Source: Kiloniellales bacterium
GTDB taxonomy: Bacteria > Pseudomonadota > Alphaproteobacteria > Kiloniellales > JAKSBE01
DNA: 64,000 bases
Direction: 5' to 3'
Assembly: GCA_030066685.1 (NCBI GenBank)
Contig: JASJBF010000002.1
Span: 124,001 to 188,000, forward strand
The number at the start of each line of letters is the position of its first letter. Positions within the stretch are counted from its first letter, which is position 1. The position numbers were made by a program, and so were the translations under genes. Under the pieces are notes generated by a model, which was not told where the DNA came from, did no database searches, and was given only the letters and a program-made list of their open reading frames with translations. Shown piece after piece: positions 17,839-26,924 of the stretch.

Positions 17839-18663
17839 ATGACGGAAGCGAATCGGGTGTCGCTCGGGGTCGCCGTCGGGGGCTTCGGCGCGATCGGCAG
17901 GCAGGTGGCGCGCGCCCTGGATCGCGGGGTGCCGGGGCTGCGGCTGGTGGCGGTCTCGGCGCGCGACCGAGAGGCCGCGGGCCGGCGCATGTCCGACTTC
18001 GCGCAGCCGGTCCCGGTTGTGGCGCTGGACGAGCTCGCGGGGCTGGCCGAGGTCGTGGTCGAATGCGTGCCAGCGGCGGCCTTTGCCGACTTGGCCGAGC
18101 CGGCCGTTGCGGCGGGTCGCCGCCTGGTCACGGTGAGCTGCGGCGTGCTCCTGCGCCGCTGGGATCTGGTTGAGCGCGCCAAGGCGAGCGGCGCCCAGAT
18201 CGTCGTGCCGAGCGGCGCCCTGCTGGGACTCGATGCGGTCCGCGCCGCCGCCGAGGGCGAGATCCATGCGGTGCGCATGGTGACCCGCAAGCCGCCGGTC
18301 TCCCTGGCCGGGGCACCTTACCTCGAGCAACAGGGTATCGACCTCGAAGGGCTGACCGAGCCCCGCCTCATATTCCGCGGGACCGCGCGCGAGGGGGCCT
18401 TGGGCTTCCCGGCCAACGTCAACGTGGCGGCAGCGCTCAGCCTCGCCGGCATCGGGCCGGAGCGTACAGAGCTGGAGATCTGGGCGGATCCGGCCTTGAC
18501 CCGCAACACCCACCGGATCGAGGTCGACGCCGACAGCGCCCGCTTCGAGATGCAGATCGAGAACCTGCCCAGCGAAGCGAACCCGCGCACCGGCAAGATC
18601 ACCGCCCTAAGCGTGATCGCCACCCTGCGCGGTCTGACGGCGCCCTTGCGGGTTGGGGCTTGA
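17839..18663 (+). CDS. nadX: L-aspartate dehydrogenase
   Basis: NAD(P)-dependent oxidation of L-aspartate to iminoaspartate, which feeds quinolinate and NAD synthesis. The 274-residue protein has an N-terminal Rossmann fold (GGFGAIGRQVARALDRGVPG), the middle SCGVLLRRWDL and VVPSGALLGLDAVRAA stretches, and the C-terminal DUF108 domain with GFPANVNVAAALSLAGIG. The catalytic-region histidine lies in RNTHRIEV. The start follows GAGAGGGG; an upstream frame lacks family character. It shares a perfect FNR box with the divergent hemerythrin gene, which fits an oxygen-independent replacement for L-aspartate oxidase, though the latter gene was not seen. Confidence 0.9.
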   Translation: MTEANRVSLGVAVGGFGAIGRQVARALDRGVPGLRLVAVSARDREAAGRRMSDFAQPVPVVALDELAGLAEVVVECVPAAAFADLAEPAVAAGRRLVTVSCGVLLRRWDLVERAKASGAQIVVPSGALLGLDAVRAAAEGEIHAVRMVTRKPPVSLAGAPYLEQQGIDLEGLTEPRLIFRGTAREGALGFPANVNVAAALSLAGIGPERTELEIWADPALTRNTHRIEVDADSARFEMQIENLPSEANPRTGKITALSVIATLRGLTAPLRVGA

Positions 18664-18679
18664 GACTAGGTCGCTGCGG

Positions 18680-18973
18680 CTACGATGCGCGCCCTTGCGC
18701 CGTCGACTCGGGCGTGCGCTTGGTCAGCCTCGAAGCCAGCAGGTTGTAGAGCCAGGCCAGCAAGGCACCGCCGATCAAGCCGTCGGCGAAGCCCCAAGCC
18801 AGACCGACCAGGCTCCCCAAGGGCGTGACGCTGTAGCCGAGATAGATCTGCCCGACCGGCGAGGGCCCCGAGGTGCCGCCGCCGGCGAGGATCACCCACC
18901 AGGTCAGGAAGAAAACGCTGCCGCCCCACCAGAGAGCGAAGGCGAGCGCGAAGGCGGGGACGTTGAGCTTCAT
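18680..18973 (-). CDS. Small conserved membrane protein (often labelled bacteriophage holin)
   Basis: A 97-residue protein with two or three hydrophobic helices: FALAFALWWGGSVFFLTWWV, then YLGYSVTPLGSLVGLAWGFADG, then GGALLAWLYNLL. This pattern belongs to a proteobacterial family that automated pipelines often label holin, but nothing phage-like lies nearby and a lytic role is not supported. The ATG follows a GGAGGAACC site. It is convergent with the aspartate dehydrogenase gene and 68 bases downstream of tctA in the same direction, so it may be the last gene of that transcript. Confidence 0.8.
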   Translation of the reverse strand: MKLNVPAFALAFALWWGGSVFFLTWWVILAGGGTSGPSPVGQIYLGYSVTPLGSLVGLAWGFADGLIGGALLAWLYNLLASRLTKRTPESTAQGRAS

Positions 18974-19041
18974 GGCGGTTCCTCCAAAGCGAGCGGTGGC
19001 CTCACTCGGGGAACAACCTGGGCGCCGCCTTTGTTCCTGTC

Positions 19042-20733
19042 TCAGGTCTCGCGGAGCTGCGAGACCTCGGCGCCGCTGCCGCGCAGCGGCAGCCGCCAGC
19101 CGGCGCGCTGGTGGCGCCAAAGGGTGAAGACGGCGAGCAACAGCAAGACGCCGGCCAGGACGGGCCGGACCACCCCGTCCATCAGGAAGAGCGGCGGCAC
19201 GATGGCGAGGCAGAAGGCCGGGAAGTAGAACAGGGTCCAGCGCGCCTCGTGGCGCCGCGCCTGGTACCAGGGAAAGGCCGCCGAGAAGACTGAGATCACC
19301 AGGAAGAACAAGGCCCAGGGCCGGGTCACGAAGAGCGAGAGGTCCTCGGAGATCGCCAGGGCGCGCGACAGGTTGAGCTCGGCAACGTGGCCCAGGACCA
19401 CGCCCAGGATCATCGGCGCCAGCGGAAAGCCCAGGGTTTTCAGGACGTAGCCGAGGACGCCGAAGACGAACAGGGTCCAGATGTCGAAGGTGACGTTGTT
19501 CAGCGCGAAGACGCCGATCGCGCAGTAGAGCAGGATCACCGAGGCCAGGGTGTACATCGGCACCCGCACGACCAGCAGGAAGGCCCGCAGGCAGACCGCC
19601 TGCATGGCGATCATGATGAAGTGCGCCAGGAAGAAGGCGACGAAGATGGCATAGGCGAGCTGGGGATTGTCGGAGATGAAGGTCGGGCTGGGCTGGACGT
19701 TGTGGATCAAGAGGGCGCCCAGCATGACCGCGGTGACCACGTCGCCGGGGATGCCGAGGGCCATCATGGTGATCAGGGCGCCGCCGGCGGTCGCGTTGTT
19801 GGAGGATTCCGGGGCGATGATGCCTTCCGGCGTGCCGCTGCCGAAGGCCTCGGGATTGCGCGAGGCCTTCTTGGCCTGGTCGTAGGCCAGGATGTTGGAG
19901 ATCGAGCCGCCGGCCGCCGGCAGGATGCCGGTGAAGGTGCCGATCAAGGCGGAGCGGATCAGCTGCGCCCAGTGCCGGACGATCTCGCGGATCGCCTTGA
20001 GGTGCTCGACTCGCACCGCCTGGGCGCTCTTCTCCATCAGGGGCCGCCGCGCGGCGGCCACGTCGCGGACGTCGCTCAGGAGCTGGCTGAAGGCGAAGAG
20101 GCCGACCAGGACCGGCAGGAAGGCGAAGCCCTGCCTGAGGGCGTCGACGCCGAAATCGAAGCGGGCGACGCCATTGACCTCGTCCTCGCCGATGGTCGCG
20201 ACCAGCAGGCCGAGCAGGCCGGCGATCACGCCCTTGACCAGGTTCTCGCCGGACAGGCTTGCGGTGATGGTCAGGGCGAAGAGCACCAGGGCGAAGTAGT
20301 CCCAGGGCCCGAACTCCAGGCCGATGCGGGCCAGCTGCGGGGCCAGGGCGACCAGCAGGCAGGCGCTCAGGATGCCGCCGAAGAAGGACGACCAAATGCC
20401 GATTCCCAGGGCCAGGCCGGGCCGGCCGCCGCGGGCCATGGGGAAGCCGTCGAAGGTCGTGGCGACCGACGACGGCGTGCCCGGGATCCCGGTCAGCATG
20501 CCGGACATCAGGCCGCCGGAGAGGCCGCCGACAAAGACCCCGATCATGGTCGCCAGGCCCTCGACCGCGCTGAGCCCGAAGGTGAAGGGCAGGGTCAGCA
20601 CCACCGCCATGGTGATGGTGAAGCCCGGGATCGAGCCGGCGATCAGCCCGGCCGAGACCCCGAGGAACATCAACATCAGGTTGCCGAGCGAGAAGACCTC
20701 CGCGAAGGCGCCGCCCAGGTTCTCGATCAGCAT
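19042..20733 (-). CDS. tctA: Tripartite tricarboxylate transporter large permease TctA
   Basis: An inner-membrane permease of 563 residues and about 12 helices that takes up carboxylates captured by the periplasmic TctC. The N-terminal family signature is complete: GVSAGLIAGSIPGFTITMAV, followed by SGMLTGIPGTPSSVATTFDG and FPMARGGRPGLALGI. The central ILPAAGGSISNILAYDQAKK and GTPEGIIAPESSNNATAGGA blocks are also typical. It is somewhat longer than the usual 500 residues because of a basic and hydrophobic C-terminal extension. It lies 24 bases after tctB, and the order is tctC-tctB-tctA. Confidence 0.95.
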   Translation of the reverse strand: MLIENLGGAFAEVFSLGNLMLMFLGVSAGLIAGSIPGFTITMAVVLTLPFTFGLSAVEGLATMIGVFVGGLSGGLMSGMLTGIPGTPSSVATTFDGFPMARGGRPGLALGIGIWSSFFGGILSACLLVALAPQLARIGLEFGPWDYFALVLFALTITASLSGENLVKGVIAGLLGLLVATIGEDEVNGVARFDFGVDALRQGFAFLPVLVGLFAFSQLLSDVRDVAAARRPLMEKSAQAVRVEHLKAIREIVRHWAQLIRSALIGTFTGILPAAGGSISNILAYDQAKKASRNPEAFGSGTPEGIIAPESSNNATAGGALITMMALGIPGDVVTAVMLGALLIHNVQPSPTFISDNPQLAYAIFVAFFLAHFIMIAMQAVCLRAFLLVVRVPMYTLASVILLYCAIGVFALNNVTFDIWTLFVFGVLGYVLKTLGFPLAPMILGVVLGHVAELNLSRALAISEDLSLFVTRPWALFFLVISVFSAAFPWYQARRHEARWTLFYFPAFCLAIVPPLFLMDGVVRPVLAGVLLLLAVFTLWRHQRAGWRLPLRGSGAEVSQLRET

Positions 20734-20757
20734 GCCCCGCCGCCCCCCGGCCCTGGC

Positions 20758-21243
20758 CTATTGCAGGTTCAGGATGACGCCGCCCGGCAGGAAGACGCCG
20801 AGCGCGTAGGTGAAGATCGCCCACATCGCCCCGACCGAGATCACCGCGATGGCGAGGTGCAGGGGCAGCTGCGCCGCCTTGCTGCCGCCGAGAATGGTCA
20901 GCATCAGCAGGACGAAGAGGATCCCGCCCAGGAGCATGCCGAGAATCGGCAGGCTGACCAGGAAGCCCAGGAACAGCGCGTAGCAGATCAGCGGGTTGCG
21001 GTAGCGCCGCAGCCAGTCGCGCAGGCCGCCGCCTTCGCCGGCCGCCGGCGGGCTGCGCAGCGCCTGGGTCAGCAGCAGCAGCGAGAAGAGGCTGAGCGCC
21101 CCTAGGATGATCTGCGGCCAGACCGAGGACTGCAGGGTGCCGTAGTTGGTCGCCTCGATATCGAAGCTGGCGGCGATGAAGACGCCGCAGAACAGCAGCA
21201 GGAAGACCGCGGAAAGGGAGTCGCGATTGATGCGAGGCTGCAT
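20758..21243 (-). CDS. tctB: Tripartite tricarboxylate transporter small permease TctB
   Basis: A four-helix small membrane subunit of 161 residues. It begins with a short charged segment and a helix (SAVFLLLFCGVFIAASFDI), then LQSSVWPQIILGALSLFSL, which is the conserved P-x-I-x-G-x2 element of TctB. Two further helices follow (LICYALFLGFLVSLPILGML and AIFTYALGVFLPGGVI). Sequence conservation is low in this family, but position between tctC and tctA makes the assignment secure. Confidence 0.9.
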   Translation of the reverse strand: MQPRINRDSLSAVFLLLFCGVFIAASFDIEATNYGTLQSSVWPQIILGALSLFSLLLLTQALRSPPAAGEGGGLRDWLRRYRNPLICYALFLGFLVSLPILGMLLGGILFVLLMLTILGGSKAAQLPLHLAIAVISVGAMWAIFTYALGVFLPGGVILNLQ

Positions 21244-21317
21244 GGCCCGAGCCGACTTTCAAGAAAACAGAAATGGCCGGGACGGCGACGCCGCCCCGGC
21301 CGCGAAATGAGAAGGTC

Positions 21318-22292
21318 TCAGCCGCCCTTGTACATCCCGACCTCGGTTGCGATGCGCTTCCAGGTCGTGAAGGTTTCCTCGAAATAGGCCCGGTAGTCCT
21401 TGGGGCCCAGGTAGTTGATGCTGGTTCCCTTGGCGGTCATGGCCTCGACCACGGCCGGATCCTCGGCCGCCTTCTTCAGCAGCGCCGCGTAGTGGTCGAC
21501 GACCGCCTTCGGCGTGCCCTTCGGCAGCACGACCCCGCGGTCGGTGCCGTAGATCAGGTCGTAGCCCTGCTCCTTGGCGGTCTTGACGTCGGCGATCTCG
21601 GGGTTCCGCTCGGCGGTGGTGATGCCGAGGGCCTTGAGCTCCCCGGTCGCGATGTACTTCTTCGCGGAGGCGAGGTTGATCTCGCCCAGCTCGATGTTCT
21701 TGGCCAGCAGCGCGGTCATGCGCTGGCGGGTGCCGTCGTAGGAGACGTGCTTGAACTTGATCCCGGCCGCGTCCTCGAGCAGCAGGAAGATGAAGTGGCT
21801 GGTCGAGCCCAGGGTGCCGCCGGCGATGATTTCGCCGGGCTTCTCCTTGGCCGCCGCCACCAGCTCGCCCAGGTCGTTGTAGGGCACGTCCGGGTTGGCG
21901 CCGAAGATGGCCGGCGTGCGGGTCAGCAGTGAGACCGGCTCGAAGGCGTCCCAGGTGAAGTCGACCCGGCCGCTCAAGAAGCTGGTCAGGGCGCTCTGGT
22001 GGATCGCGAAGAGCGTGCAGCCGTCAGCCTTCGCGCTCCTGGCTTCCTTCGCGCCCTTGTTGCCGCCCTGGCCGCTGATGTTGACGACCTGGAGCTGCGG
22101 CTTCGCACCTTGCTTGTTCACGGACTCGACGAAGGTGCGGAAGATCACGTCGGTGCCGCCGCCGGCGCCCCAGGGCACGATCAGCTTTGCAGTCCGGCAG
22201 GGGATATCGGCCGCCTGGGCGCTGGTCCCGGTGACCGCCAGCGCCAGGGCCGCGAAGGCGGCGCCGGCCATCCAAACACTCGCTCTGAACAT
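21318..22292 (-). CDS. tctC: Tripartite tricarboxylate transporter periplasmic binding protein TctC
   Basis: A 324-residue periplasmic solute-binding protein of the Bug/TctC family. A signal peptide spans about residues 1-27 and ends at SAQA-AD. The mature part has IVPWGAGGGTDVIFRTF, the ligand-carboxylate loop of the family, and VNISGQGGNKGAKEA; a later GGTLGSTSHFIFLLLEDAAG is also typical. The substrate cannot be read from the sequence. It is the first gene of tctCBA, and a probable minus-strand terminator separates it from the upstream TAXI gene. Confidence 0.93.
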   Translation of the reverse strand: MFRASVWMAGAAFAALALAVTGTSAQAADIPCRTAKLIVPWGAGGGTDVIFRTFVESVNKQGAKPQLQVVNISGQGGNKGAKEARSAKADGCTLFAIHQSALTSFLSGRVDFTWDAFEPVSLLTRTPAIFGANPDVPYNDLGELVAAAKEKPGEIIAGGTLGSTSHFIFLLLEDAAGIKFKHVSYDGTRQRMTALLAKNIELGEINLASAKKYIATGELKALGITTAERNPEIADVKTAKEQGYDLIYGTDRGVVLPKGTPKAVVDHYAALLKKAAEDPAVVEAMTAKGTSINYLGPKDYRAYFEETFTTWKRIATEVGMYKGG

Positions 22293-22310
22293 CGTTCCTC
22301 CCTTGCGTAC

Positions 22311-22338
22311 AAAAACCCCGCCACATCCCTCGCGGGGG
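22311..22338 (-). terminator. Probable rho-independent terminator of the TAXI gene
   Basis: Read on the minus strand, CCCCGC pairs with GCGGGG across a short loop and is followed by TTTTTG. It lies between the TAXI-type gene and tctC and would end the former's transcript. Confidence 0.6.
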
Positions 22339-22436
22339 AGGGACTTGTGAGCAGGGCACCAATGATTGCTCGATTATAGGCAGATCGCTACGGCCGCGGC
22401 CAGACGGCGGCCGTCACCCATCCTCCGACTTCGCGC

Positions 22437-22520
22437 TAGATCAAACGAGCGCAGATAATTTGACCCATTTCATACAGATAGAGCAGCTTGCCTTCGCTCG
22501 AATGAAGGCAGGATGCTCTA
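22437..22520. repeat. Double-hairpin intergenic repeat, copy 1 (shortened)
   Basis: First unit TAGATCAAA...TTTGACCCA, second unit TAGAGCA...TGCTCTA with inner stem GCCTTC/GAAGGC. The last three bases, read on the minus strand, are the TAG stop of the TAXI gene. Compared with copy 2, the 5' arm of the first inner stem is missing. Confidence 0.8.
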
Positions 22521-23690
22521 CCGCTGGGTGTTGTACCAGCGGACGAACTCCTCGAAGAGCTGCTCCCTCTGCTGATTGGAGATGTTCCGCACGCCCGTGG
22601 ACTGCTGGAAGGTCGACAGGAAGCGGTTGAAGGCGGTCTTGAGCTCGCTGGCCGGCGCGTTGCTGTTTGTCGCCAGCCATTCCTCGGCGGCGGCGAAACG
22701 CGTCCAGCCGGGCACCTCGGCGGCCAGGTTGATGGATCGCCACTTGGGGTTCCGCGGCTCCTGGCGCAGCTTCTCGAAGTTGTCGAAGAAGCGGGTCACG
22801 AAGCGGGCGACGCGCCGGTAGCGTTCGGTCCCCTTCGGCCAGGCATAAGTCGCCAGCACGACGCTGGTGGCGACGGTCTGGACCGACTGGCCCTCCGGGA
22901 TCACGGCCGGATAAGCCTCGCTCTTGAGGGTCGCCGGCAGATAGACCGCCAAGAGCTTCTGGTAGTTGGGGTTGGGATTCTGGGGGTCGGTCAGCGGCAC
23001 GAAGTGCAGGTCGTCCTCGGGCGTGATCCCGGTGAAGGCGGGCAGGGGCGAGCCGGCCATGCGCGCCATGGCCGCGATTTCGCCGTTCTTCAGCTTGAAG
23101 GTGGCGAGCTCCTGATCCAGGTAGACCGGCTCGACGTCGACGCCGAGGATCCGGAACACCGTCTGGCTGCCGATGTCGGTCGCGCTCAAGGGCTTCCAGA
23201 AGTTGACCTTCTTGCCGCGCAGCTGCTCGATGCTCCGGATGTCCTTGCGGGCCATGACGTGAAACTCGGCGTTGTAGAGCTTCGCGATGTAGTGGATGAC
23301 CCGGTTGATGTTGTTGTAGAGTTCGGGGTCGCGGTTCTTGAAGTAGGCGAAGTAGCCCGACTCCGTCAGGCCCATGTCGACGCCCTTCAGCATCAGGACG
23401 TCGCGCATGTTCTGGGCGCCGCCGCGGCCGATCACCGGCAGGATGCGCAACTCGTTGCCGCGGGTGTCGTCGAGCACGTTCTGCAGGTCCTCGACCAGCT
23501 TGATGTAGGTGCCCGAGCGGCCCGCGGCCATGATGGTCACGGTGTTGGCGTTTGCCGCAGCCTGCTCCCTTTGGAACTTGGCGTTGCCGGGCGACGACTG
23601 CGCAACCGCGTCCTCTGCGATGCCGAAGGCAATCAAGCAGGCCAGGGAGAAAGCTGCGCCCCTAACCCTCGCACTCTCCAGCGACCTCAT
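22518..23690 (-). CDS. TAXI-family TRAP transporter solute-binding protein, orphan
   Basis: A periplasmic binding protein of 390 residues with an N-terminal signal peptide (AAFSLACLIAFGIAEDAVAQ). The TAXI pattern appears at NTVTIMAAGRSGTYIKLVED, then DMGLTESGYFAYF and the LRGKKVNFWKPLSATDIGSQ segment. TAXI proteins usually work with a fused TRAP permease and bind glutamate/glutamine-like ligands in some cases, but no permease gene is adjacent. Its TAG stop is formed by the terminal bases of a double-hairpin repeat. The sequence upstream is unusually AT-rich for this window and presumably contains the promoter. Confidence 0.85.
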   Translation of the reverse strand: MRSLESARVRGAAFSLACLIAFGIAEDAVAQSSPGNAKFQREQAAANANTVTIMAAGRSGTYIKLVEDLQNVLDDTRGNELRILPVIGRGGAQNMRDVLMLKGVDMGLTESGYFAYFKNRDPELYNNINRVIHYIAKLYNAEFHVMARKDIRSIEQLRGKKVNFWKPLSATDIGSQTVFRILGVDVEPVYLDQELATFKLKNGEIAAMARMAGSPLPAFTGITPEDDLHFVPLTDPQNPNPNYQKLLAVYLPATLKSEAYPAVIPEGQSVQTVATSVVLATYAWPKGTERYRRVARFVTRFFDNFEKLRQEPRNPKWRSINLAAEVPGWTRFAAAEEWLATNSNAPASELKTAFNRFLSTFQQSTGVRNISNQQREQLFEEFVRWYNTQR

Positions 23691-23938
23691 CTGGGAACTC
23701 CCTGTACCAAGACAATCAAAGGGTACGATTAGCCCGAGGCGCTGAGCTGAACAAGAGTCCCAGAAATGACAAAGAGATGTCGTCTTGCCACAGAGACCTG
23801 AGCAAGATGCTTAAGTTTATCAATTACGTGTATCAGTCCCTATATACTTTGGGTGATCTCCTCCGACTAGGTCCTGGGGTTCGGAATACCAGGGGTTGAG
23901 GGGCGACTGCCAATCTTCAACGCCGCGTCCGGGGCGGG

Positions 23939-24388
23939 CTACAGAGCGATCAGCTCGTCGAGATGGCCGGGCAATGCCTGGGTCGGGATCTTGGTCAAGT
24001 CCTTCGAGAGCTCGCCCGTGACCTTGGCCGTCGCACCGCGACCAAGGGCGGCGCGGAGTTCCCCGAGGGCCTTTGCCGGTGCGACCAGGATCAGACGGTC
24101 GAAGACTCTTTCGGCGGCCGCGGCATCCAGACGCGCCGCCACGGCCTTGAGGAAGTCTTGCTTCTCCTGCTGGTGCCAGTCGGCGCGCGGTGCCATGGCG
24201 TGGCGCCCCAGGCCCTTCCGGTCGTGCACTCGGCCCGGCCGATCGCTCCCCACCTCGCGCGTCGCGGCACGGGAGCCCTGCATCTCGCCGTCGCTGACCG
24301 GCGCCAAGCCCTTGCCGGGACCTGTGTTCTCCAAGATCCGCGCCGCCGCACCGTCGGCGACGACGATCCATGTCCGGGTCGCTTGCAT
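23939..24388 (-). CDS. Host-attachment-protein family (baeRF-like) small protein
   Basis: A cytoplasmic 149-residue protein. It starts with the family's WIVVADGAAARILEN strand-turn, then a variable segment (HDRKGLGRHAMAPRADWHQQ), and ends with the helix-strand FDRLILVAPAKALGELRAAL and a KDLTKIPTQALPGHLDEL tail. The family name derives from Agrobacterium attachment genetics; structurally these proteins relate to bacterial eRF1-like folds, and a role in translation or ribosome stress has been proposed but not shown here. Two near-consensus FNR boxes lie just upstream, which places it in the low-oxygen set. Confidence 0.85.
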   Translation of the reverse strand: MQATRTWIVVADGAAARILENTGPGKGLAPVSDGEMQGSRAATREVGSDRPGRVHDRKGLGRHAMAPRADWHQQEKQDFLKAVAARLDAAAAERVFDRLILVAPAKALGELRAALGRGATAKVTGELSKDLTKIPTQALPGHLDELIAL

Positions 24389-24417
24389 CGAGACCTCCGA
24401 AGGGTGGCTCGGACTTT

Positions 24418-24431
24418 TAGATTCAGATCAA
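24418..24431. promoter_or_regulatory. FNR-like box, one mismatch
   Basis: TAGATTCAGATCAA differs from consensus at one base. It is only 29 bases from the host-attachment gene start, so it is close for an activator site. Confidence 0.35.
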
Positions 24432-24452
24432 CCGCGCCGAGCCGTGATCGTG

Positions 24453-24466
24453 TTGATCTGCGTCAC
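24453..24466. promoter_or_regulatory. FNR-like box, one mismatch
   Basis: TTGATCTGCGTCAC differs from consensus only at the last base and is 64 bases upstream of the host-attachment gene. It lies within a 7-bp inverted repeat, GCCGTGA...TCACGGC. Confidence 0.55.
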
Positions 24467-24498
24467 GGCCGAGTGGACAGGCTATTGAGAGGTCACGC

Positions 24499-26340
24499 CT
24501 AGGCCGCCCTGTGCCCGGCCTGTGGCGTCGGGGGCAGCTTGGGCAGCTCGTCGCCGGCGAGGGTTTCCTTCTCCAGGAGGCGGCGGGCCGTCTCGTCCAG
24601 CAGCTTGCGGTGCCGTTCCAGGATCTTCGTCGCGGACTCGAAGGCGGCGTCCAGCAGGGCGCGGACCGCGCAGTCGATCTCGCGCGCGGTCTCCTGGCTG
24701 TGGGTGGCGCCGCGGGTGAAGCCGGGCAGGCCGCGCGGCGGGTTGTCCAGGAACTGCGGGGTCTCCTCGGCGTAGACCGCCTGGCCGAGCGTGGCGTCCA
24801 TGCCGTAGCGCATGACCATGGAGCGCGCCACCTCGGTCGCCCGGTTGAGGTCGTCCGCGGCCCCGGTCGAGAGCTCGCCGAAGACCAGCATCTCGGCGGC
24901 GCGGCCGCCCAGCAGCACCGCCATCTTGTTCTCCAGCTCCGCCCGGGTCATGAGGTAGCGGTCCTCGGTCGGCCGCTGGATGGTGTAGCCCAGGGCGCCG
25001 ATCCCGCGCGGGATGATCGAGATCTTGTGGACCTCGTCGCTGCCGGGCAGGGCCATGGCGACCAGGGCGTGGCCGGTCTCGTGGTAGGCGACGATCTTGC
25101 GCTCCCTGGGATTGAGCAGGCGGTTCTTCTTCTCCAGGCCGGCGACGATGCGCTCGATGGCGCGCACCACGTCGTCCATGGTCACGGCCTCGCCGCCGCG
25201 GCGGGTCGCCAGGATGGCGGACTCGTTGACCAGGTTGGCGAGGTCGGCGCCGGTGAAGCCGGCGGTCAGTTCGGCGATCTTTTCGGCGTCGATGTCGGGG
25301 CCGAGCCGGATGTCGCGCAGGTGCACCCCGAGGATCGCGACCCGGCCGAGCTTGTCGGGCCGGTCGACCAGGATCTGCCGGTCGAAGCGGCCCGGCCGCA
25401 GCAGGGCGGTGTCCAGGATCTCGGGGCGGTTGGTGGCCGAGAGCAGCACCACGCCGGAGGAGGGGTCGAAGCCGTCGAGCTCGGCCAGGAGCTGGTTCAG
25501 GGTTTGCTCCTTCTCGTCGCTGCCGCCGCCGACCGGCGACAGGCCCCGGGCCCGGCCCAGGGCGTCGAGTTCGTCGATGAAGATGATGCAGGGCGCCGAC
25601 TTCCGGGCCTGCTCGAAGAGGTCGCGGACCCGGGCGGCGCCGACCCCGACGAACATCTCGACGAACTCGGAGCCGCTGATCGAGAAGAAGGGCACGCCGG
25701 CCTCGCCGGCCACCGCCCGCGCGAGCAGGGTCTTGCCGCAGCCGGGCGGCCCGACCAGCAGGACGCCCTTGGGTATCCGCGCGCCGAGCCGGCCCCAGGC
25801 CTCGGGCTCCGTCAGGAAGCGGACGATCTCCTGCAGCTCCTCCTTCGCTTCCTCGACCCCGGCGACGTCGTCGAAGGTGACCCCGACCTCCTTCTCCATG
25901 TAGATCTTGGCCTTGCTGCGGCCGATCGACAGAAACCCGCCCATGCCCTGCTTCTCGGCCATGCGCCGGAAGATGTAGAGCCAGGCGACAACGAAGATCA
26001 GGACCGGGACGGTCCAGGACAGCAGGGTGGCGAGAAAGGTGTTCTTGACCACCCCGGTGAAGGTGACGCCGGTCTCCTCCAGGTCGCGGGCCAAGTCGCT
26101 GTCGACCCGCACGGTATAGATCTGGTCCCGGCCGTCGGGCAGGGGGCTGTGAAGCCGGCCGCGGATGTGGTCCTCGGCGATCGAGATCTCGGCAACCTTG
26201 CCCTCGCGGAGCAGGGTCTGGAACCTGCTGTAGGGTATGGTCTCGACCTGCTGCAACCCCGCCAGCCAGTGCTGGAGCAGAAGCACGGCCAGGAAGGCGA
26301 TCACGAAGTACCAGAAGTTGAAATGCTCTTTGCGTTCCAC
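24499..26340 (-). CDS. ftsH: FtsH-type membrane ATP-dependent zinc protease
   Basis: A membrane AAA+ metalloprotease of 613 residues that degrades misfolded membrane and selected cytosolic proteins. Two helices flank a periplasmic domain (residues about 10-130). The AAA module has Walker A GPPGCGKT, Walker [12 protein letters not shown] and the second region of homology [20 protein letters not shown]. The zinc site is HETGHA, in place of the commoner HEAGH, with the third ligand region in [11 protein letters not shown]. The GTG start ([10 protein letters not shown]) is used because no family-like sequence precedes it. It is 22 bases behind a GNAT-like gene with an FNR box, which suggests a second, low-oxygen FtsH and not the housekeeping copy. 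Confidence 0.93.
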   Translation of the reverse strand: MERKEHFNFWYFVIAFLAVLLLQHWLAGLQQVETIPYSRFQTLLREGKVAEISIAEDHIRGRLHSPLPDGRDQIYTVRVDSDLARDLEETGVTFTGVVKNTFLATLLSWTVPVLIFVVAWLYIFRRMAEKQGMGGFLSIGRSKAKIYMEKEVGVTFDDVAGVEEAKEELQEIVRFLTEPEAWGRLGARIPKGVLLVGPPGCGKTLLARAVAGEAGVPFFSISGSEFVEMFVGVGAARVRDLFEQARKSAPCIIFIDELDALGRARGLSPVGGGSDEKEQTLNQLLAELDGFDPSSGVVLLSATNRPEILDTALLRPGRFDRQILVDRPDKLGRVAILGVHLRDIRLGPDIDAEKIAELTAGFTGADLANLVNESAILATRRGGEAVTMDDVVRAIERIVAGLEKKNRLLNPRERKIVAYHETGHALVAMALPGSDEVHKISIIPRGIGALGYTIQRPTEDRYLMTRAELENKMAVLLGGRAAEMLVFGELSTGAADDLNRATEVARSMVMRYGMDATLGQAVYAEETPQFLDNPPRGLPGFTRGATHSQETAREIDCAVRALLDAAFESATKILERHRKLLDETARRLLEKETLAGDELPKLPPTPQAGHRAA

Positions 26341-26362
26341 GGTCCCTGCCCAGCCCCGGCGC

Positions 26363-26851
26363 CTAGCTGTGGAAGGAGCGATCCATCGGCGGCAGAGGCT
26401 TGCAATAGCTGAGGCCGGAGAGCTTGTGGCCCTCTGATTCCAGAGCGTCGTGAAGACCGCTCGGGAAGAGCTGGACGCTGGCGGCGGGCATGATGACGTG
26501 GACGGCACGGCAGCCCTTGCCGCGGGCCAGGTTCTCGACCGCGGTGATGAGAGCGTGCTCGACCTGTCGGCGACCCGAGGCGAAATAGTCGTGGGCGATG
26601 AGGTTCTTGACCAGCAAGGTGCGGCCCTGGATCGGATCCTTCTCTATGCTATAGACCGCTAGCCCGAGGATGCAGCTTTCTAGCTTCTCGGCGACCAGTA
26701 TGCCGTTCGGCTCCGGATGACCCCGGGCCATATGGCCCTCGGCAAAATCCAGCCACGCGCTGGCGGTCATGCTCGGGGCCGTCAGATGCACCAGGGGGAA
26801 GCACTGGGCCACCCGCTCGGCCTCCAGCGGTCGAATTCTCAGGTTTTGCAT
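26363..26851 (-). CDS. GNAT-like N-acetyltransferase-fold protein
   Basis: A cytoplasmic 162-residue protein. The succession of an early helix, the strand pair ILGLAVYSIEKDPIQGRTLL, VKNLIAHDYFASGRRQVEHA and the long helix LITAVENLARGKGCRAVHVI matches a GNAT fold in outline, with GRRQ in place of the acetyl-CoA Q/R-x2-G-x-G/A loop. The loop is degenerate, so catalysis is uncertain. It is the first gene of a two-gene unit with ftsH, 60 bases from a perfect FNR box that is shared with the divergent fnrL-like regulator gene. Confidence 0.7.
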   Translation of the reverse strand: MQNLRIRPLEAERVAQCFPLVHLTAPSMTASAWLDFAEGHMARGHPEPNGILVAEKLESCILGLAVYSIEKDPIQGRTLLVKNLIAHDYFASGRRQVEHALITAVENLARGKGCRAVHVIMPAASVQLFPSGLHDALESEGHKLSGLSYCKPLPPMDRSFHS

Positions 26852-26910
26852 GGGTCAGCCGTGTCCTTTTCAGCCTGCGGCAGGCTAGGGTGCGGCAACA
26901 GACAAGGGCA

Positions 26911-26924
26911 TTGACATAGGTCAA
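26911..26924. promoter_or_regulatory. FNR/FixK box, perfect
   Basis: TTGACATAGGTCAA lies between the divergent GNAT-like/ftsH unit (59 bases away) and the FnrL-type regulator (122 bases away). It could give both induction of ftsH and autoregulation of the regulator. Confidence 0.85.

Noticed and set aside
18680-18973. Phage holin
   Set aside because: No lysis or phage genes nearby, and the sequence matches a chromosomal membrane-protein family that carries this label only by automatic naming.
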